Source of the DNA: Nordella sp. HKS 07
GTDB lineage: Bacteria; Pseudomonadota; Alphaproteobacteria; Rhizobiales; Aestuariivirgaceae
DNA length: 64,000 nt
NCBI RefSeq assembly: GCF_011046735.1
Contig: NZ_CP049258.1
Coordinates: forward strand, 1,940,001-2,004,000
Direction of reading: 5' to 3'
Part shown: positions 32,014-40,253 of the stretch, in pieces
How positions within the stretch are numbered: position 1 is the first letter of the stretch
How the letters are laid out: each line of letters begins with the position of its first letter
Position numbers and translations under genes: made by a program
The notes under the pieces: model-generated
Seen by the model: the letters and a program-made list of their open reading frames with translations, nothing else
The model's database searches: none
Told to the model about the DNA's origin: nothing

Positions 32014-32769
32014 ATGATGACAAGCAACAAGGCTCAGATGGCGTCGCCGGCCTACCGGATCGCCGCCCTCGATCAGGATTTTGTTCTCGGCGACACGATG
32101 CGCGGGGTGCGCTTCCACCTCGAATATCAGAAGGCGGAGGAATATCTGCGCAAATGGGGCGTGGCCACCACCGTGGTGGTATTCGGCTCCGCACGCGTCA
32201 AGGAAGGCGACAAGCGCGGCTGGTATGAGGCGGCGCGTTCCTTCGCCCGCATCGTCTCGGAAAGAGGCGGCGCCCTCTACAGCCACTCCGGTCCGCGCCA
32301 GAACGTGGTCGCGACCGGCGGCGGCCCGGGCATCATGGAGGCCGCCAATCGCGGCGCCGACGATGCCGGCGCGCCCTCGATCGGCTACAACATCACGCTC
32401 CCGCACGAGCAGGAGCCCAATGCCTATTCGACGCCGGATCTCACTTTCCGCTTCCACTATTTCGCGATGCGCAAAATGCATTTCGCCATGCGCGCCGCGG
32501 CCCTGGTGGTGTTTCCGGGCGGCTTCGGCACTCTCGATGAATTGTTCGAGATCCTGACGCTCCGCCAGACCGGCAAGATGGACGACGCTTTGCCCATCGT
32601 GCTTTATGACAGCATCTTCTGGCGCAAGACCATCGACTTCAACCGCTTCGTCGAGGAAGGCCTGTGCGCCAAAAATGATCTCAATCTCTTCAGCTTCGCC
32701 GACACGCCCGAAGAGGCATGGCTCGAGCTCATCGCGCGCGGCCTCAAGATTCCCGAACGCAAAGGATAA
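32014..32769 (+). CDS. LOG-family protein (TIGR00730-like)
   Basis: A 251-residue Rossmann protein with the LOG signatures GGGPGIMEAANRGA and PGGFGTLDELFE. Family members cleave ribose-5-phosphate from nucleoside monophosphates, often called cytokinin riboside 5'-monophosphate phosphoribohydrolase or, wrongly, lysine decarboxylase. The protein is longer than typical LOGs, with about 60 extra N-terminal residues; this form is common in Alphaproteobacteria. AGAAGGA precedes the ATG. It is three bases upstream of the beta-CASP gene and is probably cotranscribed. Confidence 0.87.
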   Translation: MMTSNKAQMASPAYRIAALDQDFVLGDTMRGVRFHLEYQKAEEYLRKWGVATTVVVFGSARVKEGDKRGWYEAARSFARIVSERGGALYSHSGPRQNVVATGGGPGIMEAANRGADDAGAPSIGYNITLPHEQEPNAYSTPDLTFRFHYFAMRKMHFAMRAAALVVFPGGFGTLDELFEILTLRQTGKMDDALPIVLYDSIFWRKTIDFNRFVEEGLCAKNDLNLFSFADTPEEAWLELIARGLKIPERKG

Positions 32770-32772
32770 CGC

Positions 32773-34452
32773 ATGACCGTCAAGCTGCATTTCCACGGCG
32801 CCACCCGCGTCGTCACGGGCTCCTCGTATGTCATCGAGACGGAGCGGGCGCGCCTTCTCATCGATTGCGGCATGTTCCAGGGCTCGAAGACCGAGAAGGA
32901 GCTGAACTACCGCGCCTTCCCGTTCGATGCGCGCAAGATCGACGCCATGCTGCTGACCCATGCGCATATCGACCATGCCGGGCTGATCCCCAAGCTGGTC
33001 AAGGCCGGCTTCACCAACAAGATCTATGCGACGCATGCGACCTGCGATCTCTGCGCCGTCATGCTGCCGGATTCGGGCTTCATCCAGGAGACCGAGGTCA
33101 GGCAGCTCAATGACCGCAACCGCAAGCGCGGTCTGCCTGAGGTCGAGCCGATCTATACCGCCGAGGACGCGCATCGCTCCCTCGAATTCTTCGAGGGCAT
33201 CGCCTACAAAACGTGGATCACGCCCGTTCCCGGCATCCGCGCGCGCTACTGGAATGCCGGCCATCTGCTCGGCTCCGCCTCGATCGAGGTGGAGGTGGAG
33301 CGTCCCGGCCAGAAATCCTTGCGCATCCTGTTCTCCGGCGACATCGGCCCCGACGCCAAGCTCTTCGAGCCGGATCCCGAGGCGCCGGCCGACTTCGATT
33401 ATGTCGTCTGCGAATCGACCTATGGCGGCAAGGACCGCTTCGAGCGCTCGGAAGAGAAGCGCCGCGAGGTGCTGGGCACCGAATTGCGCGCCGCCGCGAG
33501 CCGCCAGGGCGCCGTCCTCATCCCTTCCTTCGCGGTCGAGCGCACCCAGGAAGTCCTCGTCGATCTCATTGCGCTGATGGATATGGGTGTCATCCCCAAG
33601 GCGCCGGTCTTCATCGACTCGCCCCTGGCGCTCAAGGCCACCAACATCTTCACCCAGCACGCCAAGTCGCTGCGCAATGGCGGAGCGCTTCTCCACGCCC
33701 TCGAGTCTCCTTACGTGAAGACAACCGAGAGCGTCGAGGAGAGCAAGGCGATCAACCGCTTCTCCGGCTTCCACCTCATCGTCGCGGCGAGCGGCATGTG
33801 CGAGGCCGGCCGCATCCGCCATCACCTCAAGAACAATCTGTTCAAGCCGAATGCCACGGTGCTGCTGGTCGGCTTCCAGGCGGCGGGCACGCTCGGCCGC
33901 CTGCTCGAGGATGGCGCGCAGGCGGTCAAGATTCATGGCGAGGAGATCAAGGTCCGCGCCACGATTCGCCGCTTCGAGGACTACTCCGGCCATGCCGACG
34001 GGCCGGAACTTCTGCAATGGTTGAGGGAGCGCCTGCCCATCGCCAAGATGGTCTTCCTCACCCATGGCGAAGAAACCGCCCAGGTCGCGATGGCCGAGGA
34101 GATGGCCGAGGCCGGCCTCATGACGGCCGACCGGATCGCGCGCCCGAGCCTTGATGACATCTACGATCTGACGGGTGAAGAACCTGTGCTGCGTGCCGCT
34201 GAGACCAAGCCGCGCATCAGCCCCGACAAGTTGGCGCGCCGCGACTGGCATAATGAGCTCGCCGAACTCATCCTCGGCATCAATGAGGAAGTGGGCAAGG
34301 CGGCGGATGAGAAGGCCCGCGCGGTCATCATCCGCAGGCTGAAGCGCGCGCTCGAGGAAGAAAACGGCAACGGCCGGATGCCGCCACCCAATGGCAGGCA
34401 GAAGCCTCGCGAGGAAGGCCGCGGCGGCGCCCACGGCTTCGACGAGGGCTGA
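32773..34452 (+). CDS. metallo-beta-lactamase/beta-CASP ribonuclease-like protein
   Basis: A 559-residue MBL-fold hydrolase of the CPSF73/RNase J-like group. The zinc-binding motif THAHIDHAG is near residue 60, GHLLGSASIEVE and FSGDIGPDAKLF supply further metal ligands, the beta-CASP insertion spans about 210-390, and the RMMBL motif YSGHADGPELLQWL follows. A C-terminal tail after about 470 is charged. It probably acts as an exo- or endoribonuclease. No signal peptide. Confidence 0.88.
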   Translation: MTVKLHFHGATRVVTGSSYVIETERARLLIDCGMFQGSKTEKELNYRAFPFDARKIDAMLLTHAHIDHAGLIPKLVKAGFTNKIYATHATCDLCAVMLPDSGFIQETEVRQLNDRNRKRGLPEVEPIYTAEDAHRSLEFFEGIAYKTWITPVPGIRARYWNAGHLLGSASIEVEVERPGQKSLRILFSGDIGPDAKLFEPDPEAPADFDYVVCESTYGGKDRFERSEEKRREVLGTELRAAASRQGAVLIPSFAVERTQEVLVDLIALMDMGVIPKAPVFIDSPLALKATNIFTQHAKSLRNGGALLHALESPYVKTTESVEESKAINRFSGFHLIVAASGMCEAGRIRHHLKNNLFKPNATVLLVGFQAAGTLGRLLEDGAQAVKIHGEEIKVRATIRRFEDYSGHADGPELLQWLRERLPIAKMVFLTHGEETAQVAMAEEMAEAGLMTADRIARPSLDDIYDLTGEEPVLRAAETKPRISPDKLARRDWHNELAELILGINEEVGKAADEKARAVIIRRLKRALEEENGNGRMPPPNGRQKPREEGRGGAHGFDEG

Positions 34453-35036
34453 GGCGATTACAGGAAAAAACAGGCAGATACAGGGAAGAACAGGGCTTTT
34501 TTGAAATCGGCTTGGTGACTCCAGATTTCTCAAGGGCTTAATCCTCCGTCACGCCGCAGGAACAGGAAGTAACAGGAGGAGGCAGACTCCCGGGTCCCGG
34601 CGGGTTGCTTGACTCCCACGGTTGCGCCCACGATCACAATAGTAAATTGTCATCCCGGCGAAAGCCGCTATCGGATTCACACATCTTCCTCCGTCCCCTT
34701 GTGGGGAAAGCGGCTCCCCCGGCCCGGCCAAAGTCCGGGGACCCATCTGCTCACCCACGTCCCGCCCCGGGTCGGATACAGGGTAGATACAGGGTAGTTG
34801 CGAAGAACGGCTTTCTCCAGACTCGGTCTTCGGCACAACTCATTGCATTGGCTGTGGATTGTGTGACAGAGCCCCGTTGTCCGAGCAGGGAAGAGCGACG
34901 CCGCAAGCGCGCAGAAGCAGAAACGGGAGGGCTGCTCACTGCCCGCACGGGAAAAAGCAGATGTGTGAATACGGCAGCGGCGAAAGCCGGGATGACGGTA
35001 TGTGTGACGTGGGAAGCCCATGGCACTAGCGCGGAA
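34453..35036. other. gene-free, repeat-containing gap (left part)
   Basis: No coding sequence I can support. It contains two inverted REP-like copies with CCCGGCGAAAGCCG and the tail ATTCACACATC (34649-34686 and 34961-34998), about 310 bases apart, and short tracts such as CAGGTAGATACAGG-like repeats near 34465-34490 and 34775-34800. Small open frames across it lack ribosome-binding sites and family similarity. Confidence 0.6.
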
Positions 35037-35140
35037 TGCGAAAAATTGGGTACCGGCTTTTCGCAAGAATCCCGCGCTAGAATATTAGATTTCGATCACG
35101 ATGAGTTTGGATTGATTCAATCCAAACTCATCGTGATCTA
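35037..35140. repeat. mosaic intergenic repeat family A, copy 3 (inverted)
   Basis: Reverse orientation of the element at 4868 and 26335. GGTACCGGCTTTTCGC and CCCGCGCTAGAAT correspond to the second block, followed by CGATCACGATGAG...CTCATCGTGATC, the palindromic block with a different stem (GTTTGGATTG / CAATCCAAAC). The arms are conserved in layout rather than base for base. Confidence 0.65.
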
Positions 35141-35205
35141 GGCGCTGGGCTCAGCCCATGAGGAAGCACCAGTTCGAGCGAAAGCTGCTTCGGATTTCTT
35201 GAAAG

Positions 35206-35242
35206 AAAGATCAGGGCCCCTCTTGCGGGGCCCCGATCCTTT
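35206..35242 (+). terminator. strong hairpin, possible terminator of a small RNA
   Basis: GGGCCCC-TCTTGC-GGGGCCC (35214-35233) is extended outward by AAAGATC / GATCCTTT. No recognised gene lies directly upstream, so it may end a small transcript from 35140-35205, which also contains the short palindrome TGGGCTCAGCCCA. The right part of the gap, 35243-35559, holds nothing I recognise. Confidence 0.5.
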
Positions 35243-35559
35243 ATAAGGGGATGCCGGTTCTCACCATGATGCACAGACCGGCTTCTGCTCCTGGTCAGCC
35301 CGTCATTCATCTGCATGCCGGCGGCTATACCGGGTTCAACTCCATCTTCGAGGGTTCGGCGGCGGGGAGATCGACACGGGCGAGAGCACCGGTGTCGTTA
35401 CGGTGCTTTCGCTCGTGGTCCTGCGCTTCAGCCAGCGTCCGCCGCGTTCCCACATTTGGGCAGCAGAATCCCATGTCGACCGATCGCGGTCATCCCAATA
35501 GCGATCGGGATGCATAGGTCATGCCGGACGAAAGCGCGCCTACTGTCTCCATTTCCTGA

Positions 35560-36417
35560 TCAGAACTTGTAGTTCAGTGAGGCCCTGATGGTATGGAACT
35601 GCGTCTTCGCGCTCAACGAATCCAAATAGCCCCCCGTGAAACCAGTCCAAACGCCTCCTCCGTTAACGTGATCCACGGAGTCAATCTGACGGCTTTCATC
35701 GATCACATCACTCTTGCCGAGATCGACATAGAGATATTCGGTACCCAGCGTGATGTTCCTAGTCAGCGCGTATTCGATGCCACCGCCAACGGTCCACCCC
35801 CACTTCGTCGCGGATGTCGATCCGCTGTAGTCATCACCATTGACATTATAGTCATACGACGACTTCACACGACCGTAGGCAAGGCCTCCCGTGCCGTAAA
35901 AGAGCACTTCGTCCCAGGCAATGCCGGCGCGGCCACGGATCGTACCAAACCAGTCGACCTTGCTGCTAACAGAAAAATCTCCGCCGTCGCCAATGGCTAT
36001 GTTGGCAGAGTCGCTCTTGAGATCGGCGGCCGAAATGTCAGCTACAGCCCCGATGACGAAGTTCGAATATTGAAAATTATAGCCAATTTGCGCGCCACCG
36101 AATGCCCCATCCAGATCCTGCTCGTTCCCACCACGGTATTCATCGGACAATTCAGGATATAATTGAAGGGTATCTCCCGTTCCGTAACCGGGATCTCCGG
36201 GAGCAGTCGGATCGGTAAGATTGTCGTCCCAATATTCCGTGTGTCCTTCGTATGAGTATTCCGACTTTCCTTGGCCATAGCCACCGTGAACACCCACATA
36301 AAAGCCGCTCCAGTCAAATGACTCCTCAGCCGCGGATTCCACATCAGCAGCCTGGGCCCCGGCGGCGCCGAGCGCCAGGACAAACGCAAAAGTTCCAACA
36401 CTAACCGCAGTTTTCAT
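35560..36417 (-). CDS. outer-membrane beta-barrel protein, Omp25/31-like
   Basis: A 285-residue porin-family protein typical of Rhizobiales surface proteins. The start at 36417 gives a signal peptide (MKTAVSVGTFAFVLALGAAG, cleaved near AQA-AD), followed by FDWSGFYVGVHGGYGQG, glycine/tyrosine-rich amphipathic strands, YALTRNITLGTEYLYVDLG near residue 225, and a terminal phenylalanine (SLNYKF) as required for barrel assembly. AAGGGG precedes the start. Central loops (about 50-100) rich in Asp/Gly/Glu/Tyr look exposed. The codon use is less G+C-rich than that of the flanking core genes. Confidence 0.87.
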   Translation of the reverse strand: MKTAVSVGTFAFVLALGAAGAQAADVESAAEESFDWSGFYVGVHGGYGQGKSEYSYEGHTEYWDDNLTDPTAPGDPGYGTGDTLQLYPELSDEYRGGNEQDLDGAFGGAQIGYNFQYSNFVIGAVADISAADLKSDSANIAIGDGGDFSVSSKVDWFGTIRGRAGIAWDEVLFYGTGGLAYGRVKSSYDYNVNGDDYSGSTSATKWGWTVGGGIEYALTRNITLGTEYLYVDLGKSDVIDESRQIDSVDHVNGGGVWTGFTGGYLDSLSAKTQFHTIRASLNYKF

Positions 36418-36786
36418 ATCCAGCCCCTTCGAAGCTTCAGCTTTCACCGGGTCAGATTTATTGCATCGATCGATCTTCAACAATCACAGCAACTGTCGGA
36501 TCATGTCACTTGCTGTCACTCATTCGGATTGAGGAATGATCTTTCCAACTCCATCAAAATCCGCGAAAGCAGCGACCTGTTTCCTTTGTCCTTGGGCCAA
36601 GCGTCCTTCCTGCTCTTCGCAACGTCAGCAGCTGTCACTTCCTCGCACTCACTGACATGCATTGAATTCTCGATACAGCCGCTCTCTCCCACGAACGATT
36701 TTCAACTCGTTGATTGAGTAGGAAAGATTCTTCCGCATCGTGGGGCGTCGCTCTTGCCGAAGACGTTGAACGCCGTGGCCGGCCTA
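36418..36786. other. gap upstream of the porin and two-component genes
   Basis: About 370 bases without a supported gene. The segment contains several TGTCACT direct repeats (near 36505-36520 and 36630-36640) that could be binding sites, but there is no clear pattern. The small frame at 36529-36717 has no ribosome-binding site and no similarity I know. Confidence 0.45.
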
Positions 36787-36913
36787 CTAGAGCCTTTCCC
36801 GTTTTGATCGAATCAAGGGATTCCATCAAAGCGAGACAGAAAGGCTCTATTACATATATCTGGAGCGCTTCCTTCTCGCGAAAGTCGAGCAACTTTCGCG
36901 GGAAGCGCTCTAG
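36787..36913. repeat. CTAG-ended mosaic repeat family B, copy 1
   Basis: 127 bases starting CTAGAGCCTTTCCCGTTTTG and ending GGGAAGCGCTCTAG. The inner half carries GCGCTTCC...CGCGAAAGTCGAGC / ACTTTCGCGGGAAGCGC. It is a near-identical relative of 39831-39956; its first hairpin arm has degenerated (GGGATTCCATCAAAGCGAG). It marks one border of the two-component block. The remaining bases to 37015 show nothing. Confidence 0.85.
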
Positions 36914-37015
36914 CAAATGTTTTCCGACGAGGCGTGCATGTGTCGGTAAAGAATCGCCACCTAAGGTGGTTCTGCAACGAACCAACTTCCTCTGGACAAA
37001 ACAGGCAGGATGATC

Positions 37016-37735
37016 CTAATCGCTGAACGCGAAGCCTGACCCGCGAATTGTGTGCAAGGGAAGAAGCATGTTGGACTTTTCCGCTCTTCGACGCAGGCGG
37101 CTCGCAATGGTGTCCAGGTGACCGTAGTTGAAGTCATAGACGTCCGCTCCCAGGGCTTCGACGAGCGCACGCCGTCCGACGGTCTTACCGCGCTCACTGA
37201 ACAAGCGTCCCAGGAAACACTGTTCCGACGTGGTCAAGCGGAGACGGTGGCCAATGCCGTCGGTGAGCACCCAGCCACCCTCCACCAGCGCCCATTGTGG
37301 GGTTGGGGGCGGGGGCTGCGAAGGGGTGCGAAGCCTTTTGAGACGCTCGTTGAGCGCTACAATTGTTGCCGCGAGCTCCCGGAGATCAATTGGTTTGACG
37401 AGGTAAGCGTCTGCCCCCCTCGTAAGGCCATCAACCCGGTCATCTATGGAACTCCGGGCCGTCGCCATGATGATACCCAGAGACTGCGAGGCCCGCAGAT
37501 GGGCGGCTATTGCCAGACCGTCCTCGCCCTCCAAGCCAATATCGAGGATGACTATATCGGGCGGCCTTGTAGCGTAGACGCGATAGAGAGCGGCGGCATC
37601 GTGAAATCCATGCACTTCCAAGCCTAACCTGGATAGGCCGAGGACCATTTCCTCGCGAAAATCCTCGTCGTCATCGACAAGATAAACCAGGGGAGTGATC
37701 GTGGCACCGCCCTGTTTGGATTTTTCTCCGATCAT
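37016..37735 (-). CDS. two-component response regulator, OmpR-like
   Basis: A 239-residue DNA-binding regulator. The receiver domain (about 15-130) has the acidic pair in VYLVDDDEDF, the phosphoacceptor Asp in PDIVILDIGLEGEDG, a Ser/Thr switch in ATARSS and the lysine in LVKPIDL. A proline-rich linker (QPPPPTPQ) leads to a winged-helix domain (RLTTSEQCFLGRLF, YGHLDTIASRLRRR, IRGSGFAF). I chose the ATG at 37735, which has GGGGAT upstream. It is divergent from the sensor kinase gene, with only 15 bases between the start codons. Confidence 0.87.
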   Translation of the reverse strand: MIGEKSKQGGATITPLVYLVDDDEDFREEMVLGLSRLGLEVHGFHDAAALYRVYATRPPDIVILDIGLEGEDGLAIAAHLRASQSLGIIMATARSSIDDRVDGLTRGADAYLVKPIDLRELAATIVALNERLKRLRTPSQPPPPTPQWALVEGGWVLTDGIGHRLRLTTSEQCFLGRLFSERGKTVGRRALVEALGADVYDFNYGHLDTIASRLRRRAEKSNMLLPLHTIRGSGFAFSD

Positions 37736-37750
37736 CAATCGGTATCCCCA

Positions 37751-39883
37751 ATGCAGCACTTCTCCAACATCCGATTTCACATATTCGTTGTTTTGTCCAT
37801 CCTGTTCGGATGCTTTGTGCCACAAACGTCATGGGCCATTGAATTAAATCCGGCTGACGGCACCAAGGATCCCGTTTCGCTAGGTGGTCACCTCGCTGTC
37901 CTGCATGATCCCACCGGCGCGTTGACAATCGACGACATCATTTCCGGACGCCGAGACATCAAGTTCAAACCCATCCCGTCGATGCTTACCGAAGGTTATC
38001 GGGAGGGCGCGGTCTGGGTCCGGTTCTCCCTGTCCGCCCCGATGGCCCAAAATCAGTGGCTGCTGCAGGTGGAGCGGCCCCTGATCGAGCAGGTCACACT
38101 CTATGTTCCTGACGGGGCGGGGCACCTAGTGGTATCGCCTCCACGCGGCACATATCTATGGGATAAAGGCGAGGTTCGCGCCTATCCGAGTCTTTTTCAG
38201 ATCTCCGTGCCGCTGGTAGAAAGCGAATATTATGTTCGCCTCCAGTCGGCGACTTCGATGACCACGTCATTCAACATCTGGCAGGAGCCCGGTTACGAGA
38301 GTTATCGCCGTTCCAACGACTTGATCATGGGAATAGTGGTCGGCGCCATTGGCGCCATGATGCTCGCCAATCTCCTTTACGCGGCCTGGCTGCGGGACTC
38401 TCTCTATATTTTGTATGCCGCTGTCCTGCTTGAATCCGGGCTGCTGATTGTCTTTTATATGGGCTACGCCGTCGAGTTTCTGTTTTTCCTGGAAAAGCAG
38501 CAGCTCTATCGCAGCTGGGGCGCCATAGTCTGCCTATACAGCATGGTCATGGTATTGTTTCTGGCCTGGCTGTTCGAGTTCCGTCGCTACTGGGCCTGGG
38601 CCTGGCGCATCGCGCAGGGCATCGTCTTACTCAACGGCATCGCCTTGCTGTTCGCGCTGGCTGGCCGTTACGGTGACGTAGGGCTCTTTGTATCGCGGCT
38701 GCAGCAATTGTCCCACATCCTCATTGCCTTGTTCGTTCTCTATCTGATCGGATTCCGACGGCAATATCAGTATCTGCTGCCGGCGCTTGCTTTTGCGAGT
38801 GTGATCGCGATCGGCCTGGTCATGCAGATGCAGTATACTGGAGCCAATCCATTCCAGATCGACAGTTCCTTGGCCAGGATCATGGCTGTCGGGATATTGA
38901 TTCATCTGGTGCTGCTGAGCGCGGCTGTCGCGCGGCGCGCGCAGCTCGCCGAGCGCCATCTGAGTGCCGAGAAGGATCGTGTCATCGCCTTGTCACGGTC
39001 GGCTGAACAGGAGCTGACGGTTAAAGTGCGCGAGAGGACCGCGGAGCTTGCGGAACGGAATGCCGCGCTCAACGCGGAAATCGACCGACGTCACCTGCTG
39101 GAGGCCAAGCTCAGGCAGTCTCTGGACTCCATCAACGATGCCCTGGCTCAGCAGCGGAATTTCTTGGCCCTGGTCTCGCATGACTTTCGCGGTCCTTTGG
39201 CCGTCATAGCGGCAGCCGCGGAGAACCTGTCGCTTTCCGCGCCCGAAAGCACCGACATGATCAAGCTGCGCACAGACAAGATCAGGCAGACTGTGAAACG
39301 AATGTCGATTCTGATCGAGAATGTCCTGGCCGACGAGCGGCTCAGTGCCGGACAAAGTTCGCGCGCCGCGATAGAAATCTTCGATTTGAACGACATATTG
39401 CACACTGCCGAGGCGGGATTGGACGACAATGCCGCCAGTCGTGTTCGCTTCATTCACGCTGACGAAGCGACTGTGGAAGCCAGCCGCAATCTTGTTGAGA
39501 TTTCACTGCATAACCTGATCCACAACGCTCTGAAATACTCGACTGCGACCGGTACGGTAACTGTTCGGCTTTCCGCTGATCAAGGGTTGGCGTTCATATA
39601 TGTGATAGACCAGGGCATCGGCGTGGCGCCCGACGACCGCGAGCTCATATTCATGAAGTATTACCGCGCCCCGGGACAACGGGTGAATGGCTCCGGTCTC
39701 GGGCTCTACATTTCAAGAGAAATCGCCCGGCAGCACAATGGAGATCTCATACTGGCCGCCAGCGATGTCAACGGATCGACATTTTGCCTGTCGCTGCCCC
39801 TCCACAGGCCTGATTCCAATGAGCGTCCATCTAGAGCCTTTCCCGTTTTGATCGAATCAATGGATTCGATCAAAACGGGATAA
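37751..39883 (+). CDS. sensor histidine kinase with 7TMR-DISM input domains
   Basis: A 710-residue membrane kinase. A signal peptide (ending TSWA-IEL) leads to an extracytoplasmic 7TMR-DISMED2 domain (about 35-165), then seven membrane helices (about 190-385), a coiled coil, HisKA with the phospho-His in VSHDFRGPL at about residue 477, and an ATPase domain (N box NLIHNALKYS, G1 DQGIGVAP, G2 GSGLGLYI). Such sensors often bind carbohydrates or cell-wall fragments. The last 17 residues (SRAFPVLIESMDSIKTG) and the stop codon come from the repeat at 39831. There is no convincing ribosome-binding site; the start was chosen for its signal peptide. Confidence 0.87.
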   Translation: MQHFSNIRFHIFVVLSILFGCFVPQTSWAIELNPADGTKDPVSLGGHLAVLHDPTGALTIDDIISGRRDIKFKPIPSMLTEGYREGAVWVRFSLSAPMAQNQWLLQVERPLIEQVTLYVPDGAGHLVVSPPRGTYLWDKGEVRAYPSLFQISVPLVESEYYVRLQSATSMTTSFNIWQEPGYESYRRSNDLIMGIVVGAIGAMMLANLLYAAWLRDSLYILYAAVLLESGLLIVFYMGYAVEFLFFLEKQQLYRSWGAIVCLYSMVMVLFLAWLFEFRRYWAWAWRIAQGIVLLNGIALLFALAGRYGDVGLFVSRLQQLSHILIALFVLYLIGFRRQYQYLLPALAFASVIAIGLVMQMQYTGANPFQIDSSLARIMAVGILIHLVLLSAAVARRAQLAERHLSAEKDRVIALSRSAEQELTVKVRERTAELAERNAALNAEIDRRHLLEAKLRQSLDSINDALAQQRNFLALVSHDFRGPLAVIAAAAENLSLSAPESTDMIKLRTDKIRQTVKRMSILIENVLADERLSAGQSSRAAIEIFDLNDILHTAEAGLDDNAASRVRFIHADEATVEASRNLVEISLHNLIHNALKYSTATGTVTVRLSADQGLAFIYVIDQGIGVAPDDRELIFMKYYRAPGQRVNGSGLGLYISREIARQHNGDLILAASDVNGSTFCLSLPLHRPDSNERPSRAFPVLIESMDSIKTG

Positions 39884-39956
39884 AAGGCTCGATTACATTT
39901 ATGTGGAGCGCTTCCTTGTCGCGAAAGTCGAGCAACTTTCGCGGGAAGCGCTCTAG
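39831..39956. repeat. CTAG-ended mosaic repeat family B, copy 2
   Basis: 126 bases with ends CTAGAGC / GCTCTAG. Hairpin one is CCCGTTTTGATCGAATC / GATTCGATCAAAACGGG, and hairpin two is GCGCTTCC..CGCGAAAGT / ACTTTCGCG..GGAAGCGC. Hairpin one contains the end of the kinase reading frame. Confidence 0.88.
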
Positions 39957-40090
39957 CCGTGCCGCGTCGATATATACTGCGAAGCCTTCGCCGGTCACGC
40001 CGCAGGAGCAGGAAATATCAGAAGGAGCCTGATCCCACGATCCTCGACGAGCCGCTTGATTCCCACGGTTGGTCCTTGGACACAATTATT

Positions 40091-40177
40091 TGTCATGCCG
40101 GCGAAAGCCGGGATCCAATAGACACTCTCCGCCCGGTCAGGTCTATTGAATGGATCCCGGCTTTCGCCGGGATGACG
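40091..40177. repeat. inverted REP pair
   Basis: TGTCATGCCGGCGAAAGCCGG (first unit, 40091-40117) and CCCGGCTTTCGCCGGGATGA (second, 40151-40177) face each other across about 33 bases that also pair in part (AATAGAC / GTCTATT). The rest of the 39957-40253 gap contains no gene that I can support. Confidence 0.75.
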
Positions 40178-40253
40178 AGGGGGTGGGTGCGATGCACTCA
40201 TCTGCAACGCGCCGCGAAATCGAACGTCGATCTCCTCTGCTCCGCAGTGGTTT

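Noticed and set aside
32002-34533. 843-codon - strand open frame opposite the LOG and beta-CASP genes
   Set aside because: The + strand genes have clear catalytic motifs; the antisense frame has none and spans two genes.
34605-35141. 178-codon + strand frame in the repeat-rich gap
   Set aside because: It reads through two REP units and a mosaic element, has no ribosome-binding site, and resembles no family I know.
36529-37013. Two short + strand frames before the response regulator
   Set aside because: The second runs through the CTAG-ended repeat; neither has a ribosome-binding site or recognisable domain.
36787-39956. Composite transposon
   Set aside because: The bracketing elements contain no transposase and the flanks show no clear target duplication; I keep them as mosaic repeats only.
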